Shown one piece after another: positions 36,792 to 47,135 of a stretch of DNA of 64,000 bases. The stretch's first letter is position 1, and each line of letters begins with the position of its first letter. The DNA is from Arthonia radiata (taxonomy: Eukaryota > Ascomycota > Arthoniomycetes > Arthoniales > Arthoniaceae), in NCBI GenBank assembly GCA_002989075.1, contig PSQN01000017.1:2611453-2675452 (forward strand), written 5' to 3'. The notes beneath the pieces are model-generated. The model saw only the letters and a list, made by a program, of their open reading frames with translations, did not search any database and was not told the origin of the DNA. A program made the position numbers and the translations under genes.

Positions 36792-37411
36792 ATGGCCTCA
36801 ACACTGGCATCATCAAATCCGCCTGAGAAAATGGAGGGTATGACAAGTCTATGCGCACCACAGGGCCAATGGCACCTGCTGACCCATACCACCCAGTGCA
36901 AATCAAGTCTGTTGACATGGTACGCAAGTGAACACTTGATAGATGAGCGTGTCGACTAACGGCCTAAACGAGCGAGGACATGCAGTCGGAGGCGATCGAG
37001 CTTTGTAAGACTGGCCATGGAGAAACTGAGCTCGCACTGGGACGAAGACTAACAGCGAACAGCGCAGGAAGCAATGAACAGATTCAACATCGAACGTGTG
37101 CGTACTATTCATGAGAAGGCAGCTGGAAGCTTCAACTCACAAACGGCAGGATATCGCGCAGCATATCAAGAAAGAGGTTTGTTTGGCTGATCGACCGGCA
37201 TGTCTATCATACTGACAATCCTCAAGTTTGACCAGAGAAAGGGCGCCACATGGCATTGCATTGTGGGAAGAAATTTTGGGAGTTTCGTGACCCACGGTCC
37301 GCATGTCTGCCCAGAATCACGTAGAGCGAGGCCTGACAGCTGCCAGAAACACAACACTTCATCTACTTCTACATCGGTCACTGCGCGATACTATTGTTTA
37401 AAACCCAATAG
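36792..37411 (+). CDS. dynein light chain LC8
   Basis: Seven exons in 620 bp: 36792-36837, 36897-36919, 36977-37004, 37063-37097, 37150-37176, 37227-37296 and 37347-37411. They encode 97 residues. Internal exons are as short as 23, 28, 35 and 27 nt. The spliced product is a full LC8: [48 protein letters not shown] and [19 protein letters not shown]8 dimers bind short linear motifs in dynein intermediate chain and many other proteins. Two small oddities: the usual Ser-Glu before DMQ is missing in the best splice (acceptor GCGAG), and intron 6 uses GTCCGC as donor. Single-frame scanning shows only fragments. Confidence 0.92.
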
Positions 37412-37879
37412 CCAACCTCAGTTCCGTCCCCGACAATACACCTTACGCCGCACACAGCCAGAATCTGGGCCGGTCACAAGTCGACCCGGGGAATGCAGAA
37501 GCTTGTACGCGAAGGAGTCATACCGGATAATGGCTCATGAGAGATCACCACAGATTCTTGGGTAGTAAGACTGCCAACTCAGCAGACGAAGGCCATCGGA
37601 CATGTACCCTGTTGGTCATGCATAGACGTGCATAGCTTCGTCCTACACGGGTAGGTTCAGGAAGCGCGTGTAAATACTTGCGATGAATGACATGAGTAAT
37701 GATCACAAGCGCTAAGCTTGCGAATCTCACGTGTAATTGTCCCCTGTGAAAGCCAGCGTCCGTGTGATCAGGTGTTTCTTTTTGCGACTTTTGGTACAAG
37801 CGTATGGCTGCTCTATCTTCGCGATCGTCCCCGCTTCAAAGACCCACAACTTGAAGACTATGATCCTGAATCCCGGCTT
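37412..37879. other. convergent intergenic between LC8 and subunit g
   Basis: 468 bases, presumed 3' UTRs. The plus-strand frame at 37718-38020 is antisense to the subunit g gene and is not called. Confidence 0.4.
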
Positions 37880-38620
37880 CTAATGTTCATGCGCAGGTCC
37901 AGACGACCGATATCCTACAATCTTCAGCCTCCCCAGCATCTCCCCAATCGTAAAGAAACCGAATACCTCCGCGAGTACGACCGCTCCGGTCGCCAATTGT
38001 TGCCTGTTGATATTTCGTAATGTGTTCAGGTATCGCTCAGGAGAGAGCGCTCCGGGGTTCTGCGAGAAGAGCGACGAGGGACTTCGCATTGCGTTTAGAA
38101 TAGGTTGAAAGTGTGCTTGAAATTGGGCCATTGTGCTGGTCCTGAGTCAATATCTATGCTCTGCGATCAAATGCTTGCTGGACGTACGGTGGAGACATCC
38201 TTTGACCTTGGAACACCATTTTCGAGAGTTCTGCACCCACGCGAGCGTAGTAGACCGTAGGCGGTATCAGGGCTAATCAATATGCTGTTAATTGAGAGCT
38301 TGATGAGAGAGCGCTCGCGCTCTAGACCATGCCTTACATTGAACGAATGCGATCAGCCTTCCAGTTCTTCCTCCAACTTTGCCTAATGAATTCGACAAAG
38401 CGGGTCCGACTCTGGACATGGCGGAATTCGCGGAGGACGAAACTTTTGTGAGACCCTCGGAGGCCTTTGACGTGGCGTTCGAGGCGCCATCCTTGGCCTT
38501 TGCAGCAGATTGAGAGGCAGCGTTGGCGGCTTCTGAAGTTGTTGAGGCTGTCCGGACAGGGGTTTGGCGAAGGGCTAGACGATACGGCCGCAGCACCGCT
38601 CGCGCGGTGGCAGCTGACAT
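37880..38620 (-). CDS. atp20: mitochondrial ATP synthase subunit g
   Basis: Three exons, 38620-38338, 38272-38188 and 38141-37880, encode 209 residues. The introns show ATTGACTCAG and TTGATTAG acceptor contexts. The N-terminus is Ala/Arg/Ser-rich and suits mitochondrial import, followed by an Ala/Lys/Ser-rich linker. The family core is PPTVYYARVGAELSKMVFQG. The C-terminal membrane helix is GAVVLAEVFGFFTIGEMLGR and carries the GxxxG-type dimerisation motif, followed by LKIVGY. Subunit g with subunit e holds ATP synthase dimers together and shapes cristae. The C-terminal extension after KIVGY is only eight residues. Head-to-head with ROK1. Confidence 0.9.
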
Positions 38621-38905
38621 ACTAGGAGCGCCTTCGACAGAAAGGCACCAATTAGTCTCGCTGAAACCAGTAAGGAAAAAGAGACGTTTTGGTTAGGAGC
38701 TGCAAGGAGATTTTGGCTGTTCGGCAAAGCTCGAAAACGAGCTCGGTTTAAATGGGCGCGCTGGAAAATATGAGGCACTTTGTACCCGAAGATATGTACA
38801 ATAGACATGCTATGATATCTGCGTCCGCCTGCTCATTTAGCTATTTTCCATTTCAGAGCTCCATTGCGCCTGGCCTGTGAGCGGAAAATCAATTGCACCC
38901 CTCAG
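38621..38905. promoter_or_regulatory. short divergent promoter, ATP20 and ROK1
   Basis: 285 bases between two divergent start codons. An AT-rich patch lies near 38790-38850. No defined site. Confidence 0.4.
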
Positions 38906-40912
38906 ATGGATCCGTACCGACTATTGAGCTCGTCGACAAGGATCAGAAATGTAACAGAAGGTCGCTTCGTTCCTGAATCTGGCCAAGGTCGGAAGCGAAA
39001 GCGAGCATCGCCACCAGAAAAGCGTGGTCATCAAGAACAAGGTCATCAAGAGGGTAAGAATGGGGCTTCATCATCTCCGACAGATTATGTGCGCGGAGGA
39101 GACGCGTCATCGAAAACATCAAATGAAAGGCTCAATGCGGGGGCGGCGGAGCGCACAGCGTCAAATCCGTCAGTGGAAGAGCATCAGCGCATGCTGAGGA
39201 CGCATAAGATCAAGATCGCTGAGCTCTGGACGCCACCAACCACAGACGACAAGAAGCGCAGGAGAAGCTCAGCAAAGCGGACTAGTCATGTCGTGCCCGA
39301 AACCCTGACACATCTTGATCAGTTATCTGCTCGCTATGGCACCACCAGGGCCCTGGCATTGAATTTGGAAGCACAGGGCTTTCGGACCTCCACTGAAGTG
39401 CAACTTGCTAGCCTACCACTTCTTCTGCGAAACGATCTTACAAATCGAGATAATGATAGTACGGTCACGCCTGCTTGCCATCTATTGTCAGTTGCACCGA
39501 CAGGCAGTGGAAAGACGTTGGCTTTCTTGCTCCCCGTGATACAGTCCTTAATTTCTACGCGGCAGCGCAGAAAGCGAAGAGAAGGATTCGCAGAGGGATG
39601 TTTGGCCTTGCATGAACCCTCATCCTTAATTCTGGCGCCGACGAAGGAGCTGGCAAAGCAGATCGTCAACGAGGCTCGTAAGCTCTCGCATATGACTGGT
39701 ATCCGAATTACACTAGTCAGCAAAGGTGTCAGCCTCAGACCAGCAAATCCTGAAGAGGCTGACGAGGGCACTCACACACCTTTCGTGAAGTCAGACATAC
39801 TCGTTTCGACGCCACAGGCAATCCTGAATGCTTTGAAAGGTGATGGAAACGAGACTTGTAGCTTGTCCACCGTTTCTATGCTTGTCCTGGACGAAGCCGA
39901 TGTACTTCTAGATCCACTGTTTAGAGAGCAAACCATGTCGATATGGTCTCTCTGCACACGTCCATCCCTTCAAGTGTCCCTCTGGTCCGCGACCATGGGC
40001 TCCAACATCGAAGAGATCGCCAAAACCACAATATCGCAACGAGCGCCTACGTCTCAACTCTCCTTGCTTCGCCTTGTGGTTGGGCTCAAGGATTCGTCTA
40101 TTCCCGACATTGATCACAAGCTTGTTTACGCGGGTTCCGAGCAAGGCAAGCTAATGGCTTTGCGCCAGCTGCTGCATTCGAATCGCATGGCAGCATCCAA
40201 CCTCCCAAAGATCAATCCACCCTTCCTTGTATTTATGCAGACGATTCCGCGCGCTATTGCACTGCATGCTGAGCTCTTGTACGACGTACCTTCAGAAGCT
40301 GGCGGATCCTCACGTATCGCGGTACTCCACGCAGATCTATCAGATACCGCGCGCGACCGCATCATGGCGCAATTTCGGAAAGGTGAAATATGGATATTAA
40401 TCACCACAGATCTACTGGCGCGAGGCGTTGACTTCCATGGTATTAATGGTGTCGTCAACTACGACCTCCCGACCTCGTCAGCATCCTACGTTCACCGAGT
40501 TGGCAGGACAGGCCGAGCAGGCAGGCAAGGCGGCGTGGCCGTAACGCTTTACAGCAAAGACGATCTGCCGTTTGTGAAGAATGTGGCCAATGTCATTGCA
40601 GCGAGCGAACGACTACGCGGAGGAAGCAGTGACACACTTGCAGACAACAAGTGGATCTTGGATAATTTGCCTAAAGTAACAAAGAGGGACAAACAGAAGC
40701 TGAAGCGGCATGGGGTCGACTCAAGGAGAAGGGCTGATGGAATACAGGATCGACAATCGCAGAAGCTCAAGAGCCATATCAGTACAAAGTCGGCCTTCGA
40801 GCGGCGAGAAGCCAACAAAAGAAAAGATGCAATCGAAAGTAGCCGGAGCAAGCAAGCAACAAAAGCCGATTTGAAAGAAGATGACGACAGCTTTGCCGGG
40901 TTTGACGACTGA
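38906..40912 (+). CDS. rok1: DEAD-box RNA helicase Rok1
   Basis: Single exon, 668 codons from the ATG at 38906 (MDPYRLLSSSTRIRN); the open frame extends upstream without an ATG. A basic N-terminal region (GRKRKRASPPEKR) precedes the helicase core: Q-motif region with TSTEVQLASLPLLL, motif I APTGSGKT, Ia PTKELAKQ, II LDEAD, III SAT, and in lobe 2 TTDLLARGVDFHGINGVVNY plus HRVGRTGRAGRQGG. The short N-terminal MDPYRLLS start and the basic C-tail are features of Rok1. Rok1 works in the small-subunit processome, releasing snR30 from pre-rRNA and allowing 18S maturation. All ATPase motifs are intact. Confidence 0.93.
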   Translation: MDPYRLLSSSTRIRNVTEGRFVPESGQGRKRKRASPPEKRGHQEQGHQEGKNGASSSPTDYVRGGDASSKTSNERLNAGAAERTASNPSVEEHQRMLRTHKIKIAELWTPPTTDDKKRRRSSAKRTSHVVPETLTHLDQLSARYGTTRALALNLEAQGFRTSTEVQLASLPLLLRNDLTNRDNDSTVTPACHLLSVAPTGSGKTLAFLLPVIQSLISTRQRRKRREGFAEGCLALHEPSSLILAPTKELAKQIVNEARKLSHMTGIRITLVSKGVSLRPANPEEADEGTHTPFVKSDILVSTPQAILNALKGDGNETCSLSTVSMLVLDEADVLLDPLFREQTMSIWSLCTRPSLQVSLWSATMGSNIEEIAKTTISQRAPTSQLSLLRLVVGLKDSSIPDIDHKLVYAGSEQGKLMALRQLLHSNRMAASNLPKINPPFLVFMQTIPRAIALHAELLYDVPSEAGGSSRIAVLHADLSDTARDRIMAQFRKGEIWILITTDLLARGVDFHGINGVVNYDLPTSSASYVHRVGRTGRAGRQGGVAVTLYSKDDLPFVKNVANVIAASERLRGGSSDTLADNKWILDNLPKVTKRDKQKLKRHGVDSRRRADGIQDRQSQKLKSHISTKSAFERREANKRKDAIESSRSKQATKADLKEDDDSFAGFDD

Positions 40913-41025
40913 AAGTTATCTACATGAGTCTGGGCCCGGGGCAGCGGCGCAGCGGCGCTGCCTATTGCGGCGGAAGGTTTGATGCTCATGTGCGCTCATC
41001 GAGTTCAGTGCGTCTCGCATGACGG

Positions 41026-41288
41026 TCATTTCCTGCTTTCGACGGGCTCACCAAAGTCCTTTCCGGCGATGCTTACGGGCAATGTCAGTGGTAAAGTCTC
41101 AATATCCCAACACCACGCGAGGCTCACCTTTGCTGCCTTTCTGTGTCCTCTCTGCGTTGTTGCATCTCGAGGCGCTCCCTTTCGGCGGCGACCTCACGGT
41201 TCCGATGAAGTATGTGGTCAACCTTCTCCTTGATTCGAAGATCTCTTGACTTGTGCCCAGCGGTGGAGCTTTGTGCATCCTCGCTCAT
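41026..41288 (-). CDS. small coiled-coil protein of unknown function
   Basis: Two exons, 41288-41128 and 41071-41026, encode 68 residues. The 56-nt intron has donor GTGAGC, a CACTGACA branch site and acceptor CCGTAAG. The protein starts MSEDAQSSTAGHKSRDLRIK, continues with a highly charged helix (KEKVDHILHRNREVAAERER) suited to a coiled coil, and ends KDFGEPVESRK after the junction. It is tail-to-tail with ROK1, 113 bp away. I do not recognise a family. The match of frame, splice motifs and helical pattern makes a real gene likely. Confidence 0.6.
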
Positions 41289-42439
41289 CCTGGAAATTGG
41301 CTTGCTGGGGCGACCACTATCTAAATGTCTCCCGAACAGGTTGTCTACTCTTTGAGTCTCTATTTGTAAGATCGATTTGCAGCCAGAGAGTAACCACCCA
41401 AGATAAAAATGGACAGTTCGAATTGCCCCAGAACGCTTTTGTTTTGAAACTCGAGAGGCAGATTAACCAGCTACCGACGGACTGTATCATAGCTTGTCAT
41501 GATTACACGTCGCATAGCATAGCAGGAAGGAGTATGTTCTGAGTCATGACTTGAACACGGTACTGCGTCCACGGCTCCAAGAGAGCAGCATCTCAGCGCT
41601 ACCTCGTTTCAGCTTTGTCCCCAGTAAGTCTAGCGCTCGCATCGATTGCGCGAAGAGGCTGCGGTCTCGATGAGATGGATCGATCAGCGTAGAAGAGTCT
41701 CGGGCGGCGAGGACGTCGTCTAGAGGGACATACAGAGCCGTTGAGAGTAGGCATGCTTACAAGATGTTCTCACTTAATGTCTAACGCTTGGCATAGAATC
41801 TACTCACTTCTGTGTCATTGTCTTCGCACGTAACGCTGATATAGATTACATTCAAAGAACGGAGAATCGGCTTCATGTTTCGGAGTGAAAGGCAGATGTG
41901 TGCTTGCGAAGAGCTTACAATTCTAAAGCTGTTGAAGAGCGACCCGGAGCACGAGTGGCGGGCAGCAGCTGTGCTGTGGATACCTTCCCGCACCAGCAAC
42001 GTGGCCCCACTCGTTTTGCCCGGGCACAGTCTCGAATCGACGAAGATATGCTACATACTACAACCGGGCATACGGAGAATACTGTCAGGACGACCTTTTG
42101 CGGCCAGCAGGATCTGTGCTCAGTCTGTTTCACGCAGGCACTAGGGACTATCTCCATGGCAATGGGAGCGCACGGCGAAGGTGGTTGAAACAAAACTGCA
42201 ACATGGCACGTAAGGATCCCAGCCCGAAGTAATGGCTTAAGGGTCGACCGAGCAGTGAGTGAACAGATTAACAAAAGTTACCAATCCAAGATATGCACTG
42301 GGAGTTGTACAGGTGTCAAAGGCGCCGAAAGCCTCAGCAGTGTGCACTCTGTGGTCCATCACCCGCCACTTGAAGATGTAGCACTCCTCAACAAAAAGCA
42401 CGGCTACTGCGTCAAGCTCGTCGATCTCATCGCATTGTC
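41289..42439 (-). other. coding-like pieces, gene structure unresolved
   Basis: Minus-strand sequence here reads as protein-like segments in different frames. One runs from about 41747 to a stop near 41542 and includes RALDLLGTKLKRGSAEM; another lies at about 41880-41800 (MKPILRSLNVIYISV) with a GTGAGT behind it. Phases of the visible donors and acceptors do not join into one protein. It could be a multi-exon gene I failed to solve or a decayed one. Confidence 0.25.
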
Positions 42440-42624
42440 TTAGAGTGAAAGCACGTCTCCACAGTCTTCAAGCCCGTCTTCAGGAAGTTGAAGCGCCGAC
42501 AATTGATTCGATAAGATACTCCTTTCATAGACCGCATCCGCGGGGTAAACCTCCTCATGTCGCGCTGTTGTTCTGAACACAGCATTGGCATGACGATACT
42601 TCAGCTTCCAGCAAAGCGTCGCGT
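42440..42624 (-). CDS. possible terminal exon of an unrecognised gene
   Basis: A minus-strand frame from a CACGTAG acceptor (exon start 42624) to TAA at 42440. It reads as convincing protein (LKYRHANAVFRTT, VYPADAVYERSIL, ending DCGDVLSL). There is no ATG in the frame. The 85-codon minus frame starting at 43182 (MVPNPAMWPEPMM) with a GTGAGT donor near 42930 may be an upstream exon, but I could not connect them without a stop. Function unknown. Confidence 0.3.
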
Positions 42625-43356
42625 CTACGTGGCATTAATATCTACGGTGGGAGAGTTTAAATGGCTATTGAATATTGGAAGCAGAGGCATGCATCGTAGG
42701 CAACATTGCAGCAGAGGAAGGACTGAGTCGTGAATCGAAGCGCGATCCTGCCTTTCTTATTGATCGCCGCGTCTCAACATCGAGCAGCGCTGCATCCTGG
42801 TGCATCAATACAAGCACGTCTCAACGGTTGCCTACAAGGTGCAGTACCGATTCACTGCAAATGTAAGCCGAGCAACATCATAGCATGGCTACGTTCAACT
42901 CGAGCAAAGCTGGTGACCGTTGAACTACTCACTGCGGCCTTCACGGGATGCTGAGTCGCCAGATGCTCCAATCGGGCTATGTTCATGGCATATGCGTTTA
43001 GAAGCGGATGAGACGGGGCAGAATCCCGTCATGACATATAGAGCGCGAGACATTGCGTGCTGTGTCAAAGATCTAGAGAACATTACCAGCTGCTTTTGGG
43101 AGACGCCGAACAAATTTGATTCGGGCACCACATGCACAGCTATCATCATGGGCTCTGGCCACATAGCTGGATTGGGCACCATGGGGCAAGGCGTTCACTG
43201 AAGAGTCTAGGATGCACTCTCGATGAGAAGTGCGCATACCATTCAGGCGACCTGATGTCCTAGGCTAGACATACTGACTGCATATTCTTTGAGCTTTAGA
43301 GATACTCGATATTTCAAGAACCGCATCGTCTTGTCTTGACAGGCAACGCATCGGAA
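42625..43356. other. unresolved accessory sequence
   Basis: Contains the minus-strand frame 43182-42925 mentioned for the preceding entry. No other support for genes. Confidence 0.25.
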
Positions 43357-46013
43357 CTATCGCCGACGACGACGGTGTTGACGATCACGATCTGCCAGGT
43401 ACTGCTCATTTCTTCGCTCCTGTTCGTCTTCCTCCTCCTGCCTGAGCTCGTATAATTCTCGTCGGACCCGTTCGATTTCCCTGAATACTTCCCGACGTTC
43501 TTGCTCCGCTTCGATCTCCTGCCGTTCCCGCCTCAATCTTGCACGAACTGGATCCACGTGAACGTGATGAGGTATCCATCGCGCCGCAGTTCCTCGAGGA
43601 TAGTCGTCCGGCTCCTGGGCGCGATGAGGATGGTTCGCACCGTAAGCAGGGTTGCCGGGGACTCGAGGGTAGTCGTCCGGCTCATGGGCGCGACGAGGAT
43701 TGGGGCGATGATGATTTGCCGGTCGAGTGCCAGGACGCAAATCAAGTGCGAATGGATTCTCGTTATTGTTCTGAACGGGAGGATGGCCACGGGCTCCGAT
43801 CAATTGTAAGGGATGCCGGAGGCGCTGTGCCCCGTGGTAAGGGCCCGCCGGTCCCGCTGCGGGCCCAGCTGCCGGTGCGTGCCCACCATGTGGCTGGCGT
43901 CTCCGGTCATCTTCAGATCCTCCCGACGACGACGACGATCACGGCGTCTCGTGCCCCGCATGTCTCCGCTCCTGTCTTGCAAGATATCGGTTCTGCTTTC
44001 TCACTGCCTTTCTCACCCGCTTCTGAAACTGAGGCTCTGGCGTTCTACGAAGCTCCTCAGGGTCTGTTCGCCGCCGAGCTTCTCGCTCGACTTTCTCGGG
44101 ATCCAATACCAACGCGGAGAAAAGCTTCTGGTAGCAGCTCTCGATTCGAGGGTTCCAAAAATCTTCATAACCCCTTGTCAGCCCTCGTACGCATGGCTAA
44201 GGCCGATCAAGCAAGCTCAACTCACGATTGTTACTTCTGAGTTCTTCCTGGTCAGCGTTCCCATCAGCGCCACAAATATTGCAGCTGTGTCTCCCACAAT
44301 TGTTGCATGTGAGGTGATTACACCCTTCTGTCCTTATGACGGGCGCTTGCGGGCACCGCCGACATTTTCTAATAGTGTTAGCAGACAAGGCTTCGGCAAT
44401 TGCATTGTCAACCGAAAGTTTGTTTGCCTTCTTCATAGCCTCTACTTCTTCGCACTTCATGTTGGGATGCACGTCATTTCTGCAATTTCGGCATGTTGTT
44501 CTCTGGCAGCGTTCACAGTAAAAATTGGGGATGTCGTTGGCATCTCCAGCGTAGCCAAAGTAGTCACAGTGCGGGCATTTCTCGAGTTTTAATTTCGGGT
44601 CTTCCTTGCGTTTCTCGTTAAGTTGATCCACGATTTCTTTGCCGCAGAACCTCTCGATTTGATCGTCTGATATTGTGCCATTGCATGACTCATCCGTAGT
44701 GGCAAAACATTTGGCAGTCTTTGTAATTCCTTCTTGAATTCTGTGTCCAGAAAAAATCAGTAGATGCTCGAGTTCTTGCATGTAGAGGGTTGGGCGCATA
44801 CAGCTCTTTGGTGAATTTCCCTCGAATACAGTCCCCGCAAAAGTAGTGCTCGTCGGTGTAATGTTGGCAACTACCAACGTCTTCCAAACCAAGAGAGTCC
44901 CAACAGATGGAGCTGTAAACAAGTTCAGCTCGCGCCTACACATTCAACGACCACTGGAACGGCTACTCACCATTTGAACTCAAGTTTGGATCCATTACTG
45001 GAATGTTTCGAGCCGGCAGGACTCAGCCTGCGCAAGGGCGAAGCCAACGCATCTTTTACTCGCTGAGGTAAGCTCCGATGGCTGCGTTGGCTGCCATCTG
45101 AAGAATGCCCAGATTGACTTCCTGCCTTGCCTTTCTGATCGGCGAGACTCATTTGCATCGCTTGCTCAAGGAGAATCTCCTCGGTGTGGTTTGATGAGTG
45201 TTTTGATGATTTCGATGGTGACCTCGAGATGTGTAGTCTTTCTTTCCATGTCTTTTGCTGCCCAGATCCTGATGCCTGAGGCCCAGCCCCCGACGGCTCG
45301 CCTGCTTTGTCTGGCTGTACGCTTCTATGAATCGCGCGCTGCGTCTCGTCATCAAATGACCCGTCATCGGAAGCAGAATCCGAAGGGGACGTCGCATCGT
45401 GATGTTCATCTCCATCATGTGGGTCGCGCATCGGTTTTTTGCCCTCTTTCTGGCTTTCGCGGTTCTCTGCTTGGTGGGAGTTCCCAGTAGGATGAATCAC
45501 CTTTCGCACCAATCTGTGTCCGCGACTACCTTGTTCGTACTCGTCAGGCTCCTCTGTCATTGGTGCGTCTGTCACTCGCCCTTTTCCTTTCGGCTCCTTC
45601 CCTTTTGGCTCCTTCCCTTTTGGCTCCTTTCCTTTTGGCTCCTTTGCTTTTGATTTCTTCGAATTCCCCCATCCGGTTCTGTTCAACGCTTCTCGTAGTT
45701 TCTCCCTCTCGGAGCGATGAGGGTTACCGTCACGTCGCCCATCCTCTGGCTCGGCGCGTCGCTGTTCATGACGAGGCCTAGCAGCGGAATTGTCACCACG
45801 CGGTCGATCTTCTGTTTTGTCGTCTGCGTCGTCTTCTATCGTAGCGTCTTCTTCTCCCGTAGCGTCGTCTTCTCTCGTAGACCGGCGGCGGTGCCGCCGA
45901 TGAGGCCTACGGTCTGTCCCTGGCGTCACATTTGACCTGCGATGGGGTCTGCGACCATCGTCGTCCCCATCGTCGCGGCGGTTGGGCCGCCCCTTTCCGA
46001 ACAAGAAAGACAT
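43357..46013 (-). CDS. RBR (RING-between-RING) E3 ubiquitin ligase, RNF216/Triad3-like
   Basis: Proposed exons 46013-44971, 44912-44802, 44740-44226, 44162-44017 and 43893-43357 give about 783 residues. Exon 1 (347 codons) is charged and disordered with four KEPKG repeats, and contains a ubiquitin-interacting-type motif, EEILLEQAMQMSLAD. Splicing builds RING1 (CSICWDSLG, HYFCGDCIRG), the IBR (CPHCDYFGYAGDANDIPNFY with CERCQRTTCRNC) and RING2 (CRRCPQAPVIRTEGCNHLTC), which holds the catalytic Cys of RBR ligases. The layout resembles RNF216/Triad3. The 3' end is the weak point: read unspliced, exon 4 meets TGA at 43941-43939, yet the frame then stays open to 43357. I therefore propose an intron from GTGAGA at 44016 to CGCCAG at 43894; the alternative is a protein ending near residue 630. 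Confidence 0.78.
45585..45645. repeat. 15-bp minisatellite encoding KEPKG
   Basis: Four consecutive 15-bp units of the type CCTTTTGGCTCCTTC (plus strand), each encoding KEPKG on the minus strand inside the disordered part of the RBR ligase. The first unit has a C for T change, so the array is slightly diverged. Copy number is likely to vary between strains. Confidence 0.85.
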
Positions 46014-47135
46014 TTTTTTGCTAGTTTACGCTAAGATCCAAGGCGGTTTTGCCTGAAACATATACTGGGAAAAAGCTATGCAGGTAGCTAAAAGCAAAAC
46101 ACGCTTGGGCAGTACATAAGACCTGCAGGATATGAACAGGTAGCACGGTCGTTAGCGGAGAACATGGAAGATGTCGCACGGTGACAAGGCAAGACTCCTA
46201 ACTCCATGCCTTTGTGTATAGCTGACACTCTGAGTCACAGCCAGGACTTTTAGGTTTCAAGAGGACCGAAGTGGCCGCTTGACTGGCCAGATTGCTGGAA
46301 GTTTGAGGCCTTTCATGCGGTGGCCAGCACTCCATAGTATGTTACTCGCTCTGTGTGAATCAATGTTAGTGTACGTGGCATCTATTTGTGTTGGCGATGG
46401 CTTAGATGAGTTAGTTCTAGCAGTAAGACTGATTCTACTGGACGGAAACATTCCTAACACCCAACTGGTCGGATCTCTGATGACCTGTCAAGTGTTCGAC
46501 AACATCTGGGGACATCTGGCATGTGTTTCCGAAAACTCGATCCAGGTTGATCCTAACAAAATTCGGAAGAGCATTGATCGACGGGCGCCTGGAGCGAATA
46601 CGACTCCAATCTCTTCCAGTGCTCGCTTATTCCGCGGCGAACACTGATGACAAGAGGGAGAAGCCAACAAGCGCCCTTCTAGATGGCCGTAAGCTCGTCA
46701 GAGTCAGTCATCAAAATCTCATGAGTATTAGAACACTCCCTGTGAATTGATGCAGCGGGGGCATCCGGGCATCAAGGAGGGTAGATGAAAGTGAAACAAT
46801 GCACAAGTGACCGGAGGCTCAAGACGTTTCATGCTTTCAGTAACAAAGGGCGTTGCACTGCTTGCACCACTGTGAAACGGGGCTGAGATACGTGAGCGTA
46901 CAAGAGGCCGATAGCAGCTTAGTGAGAATACAAACTATCAGGTGATTGAAGGCTTTGGCCCTCCGGAGGATGTGGATGTGATACAGAGCTCTAGTGCGCA
47001 ACAAGGGGCAGGCTAAGGATCGAAAGCAAACTCACAGACTGTCGGCAAACCGACTCAGGCTAGCCTTACCACGGCGATTAACTTAGTGTGCCTTACGAAA
47101 ATATAGGAATAACCGTCGCAAGCCTTTGTGGAGGC
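46014..47135. other. gene-poor sequence, promoter side of the RBR ligase
   Basis: Overlapping open frames on both strands at 46257-46750 look partly protein-like on either strand but have no splice structure or motif I trust. No gene called. Confidence 0.3.

Noticed and set aside
43539-44240. 233-codon plus-strand frame
   Set aside because: Antisense to the RBR ligase exons, which show zinc-binding Cys patterns on the other strand.
46279-46647. 122-codon plus-strand frame
   Set aside because: Opposite strand is equally plausible, no splice sites or domain; cannot decide that either is coding.
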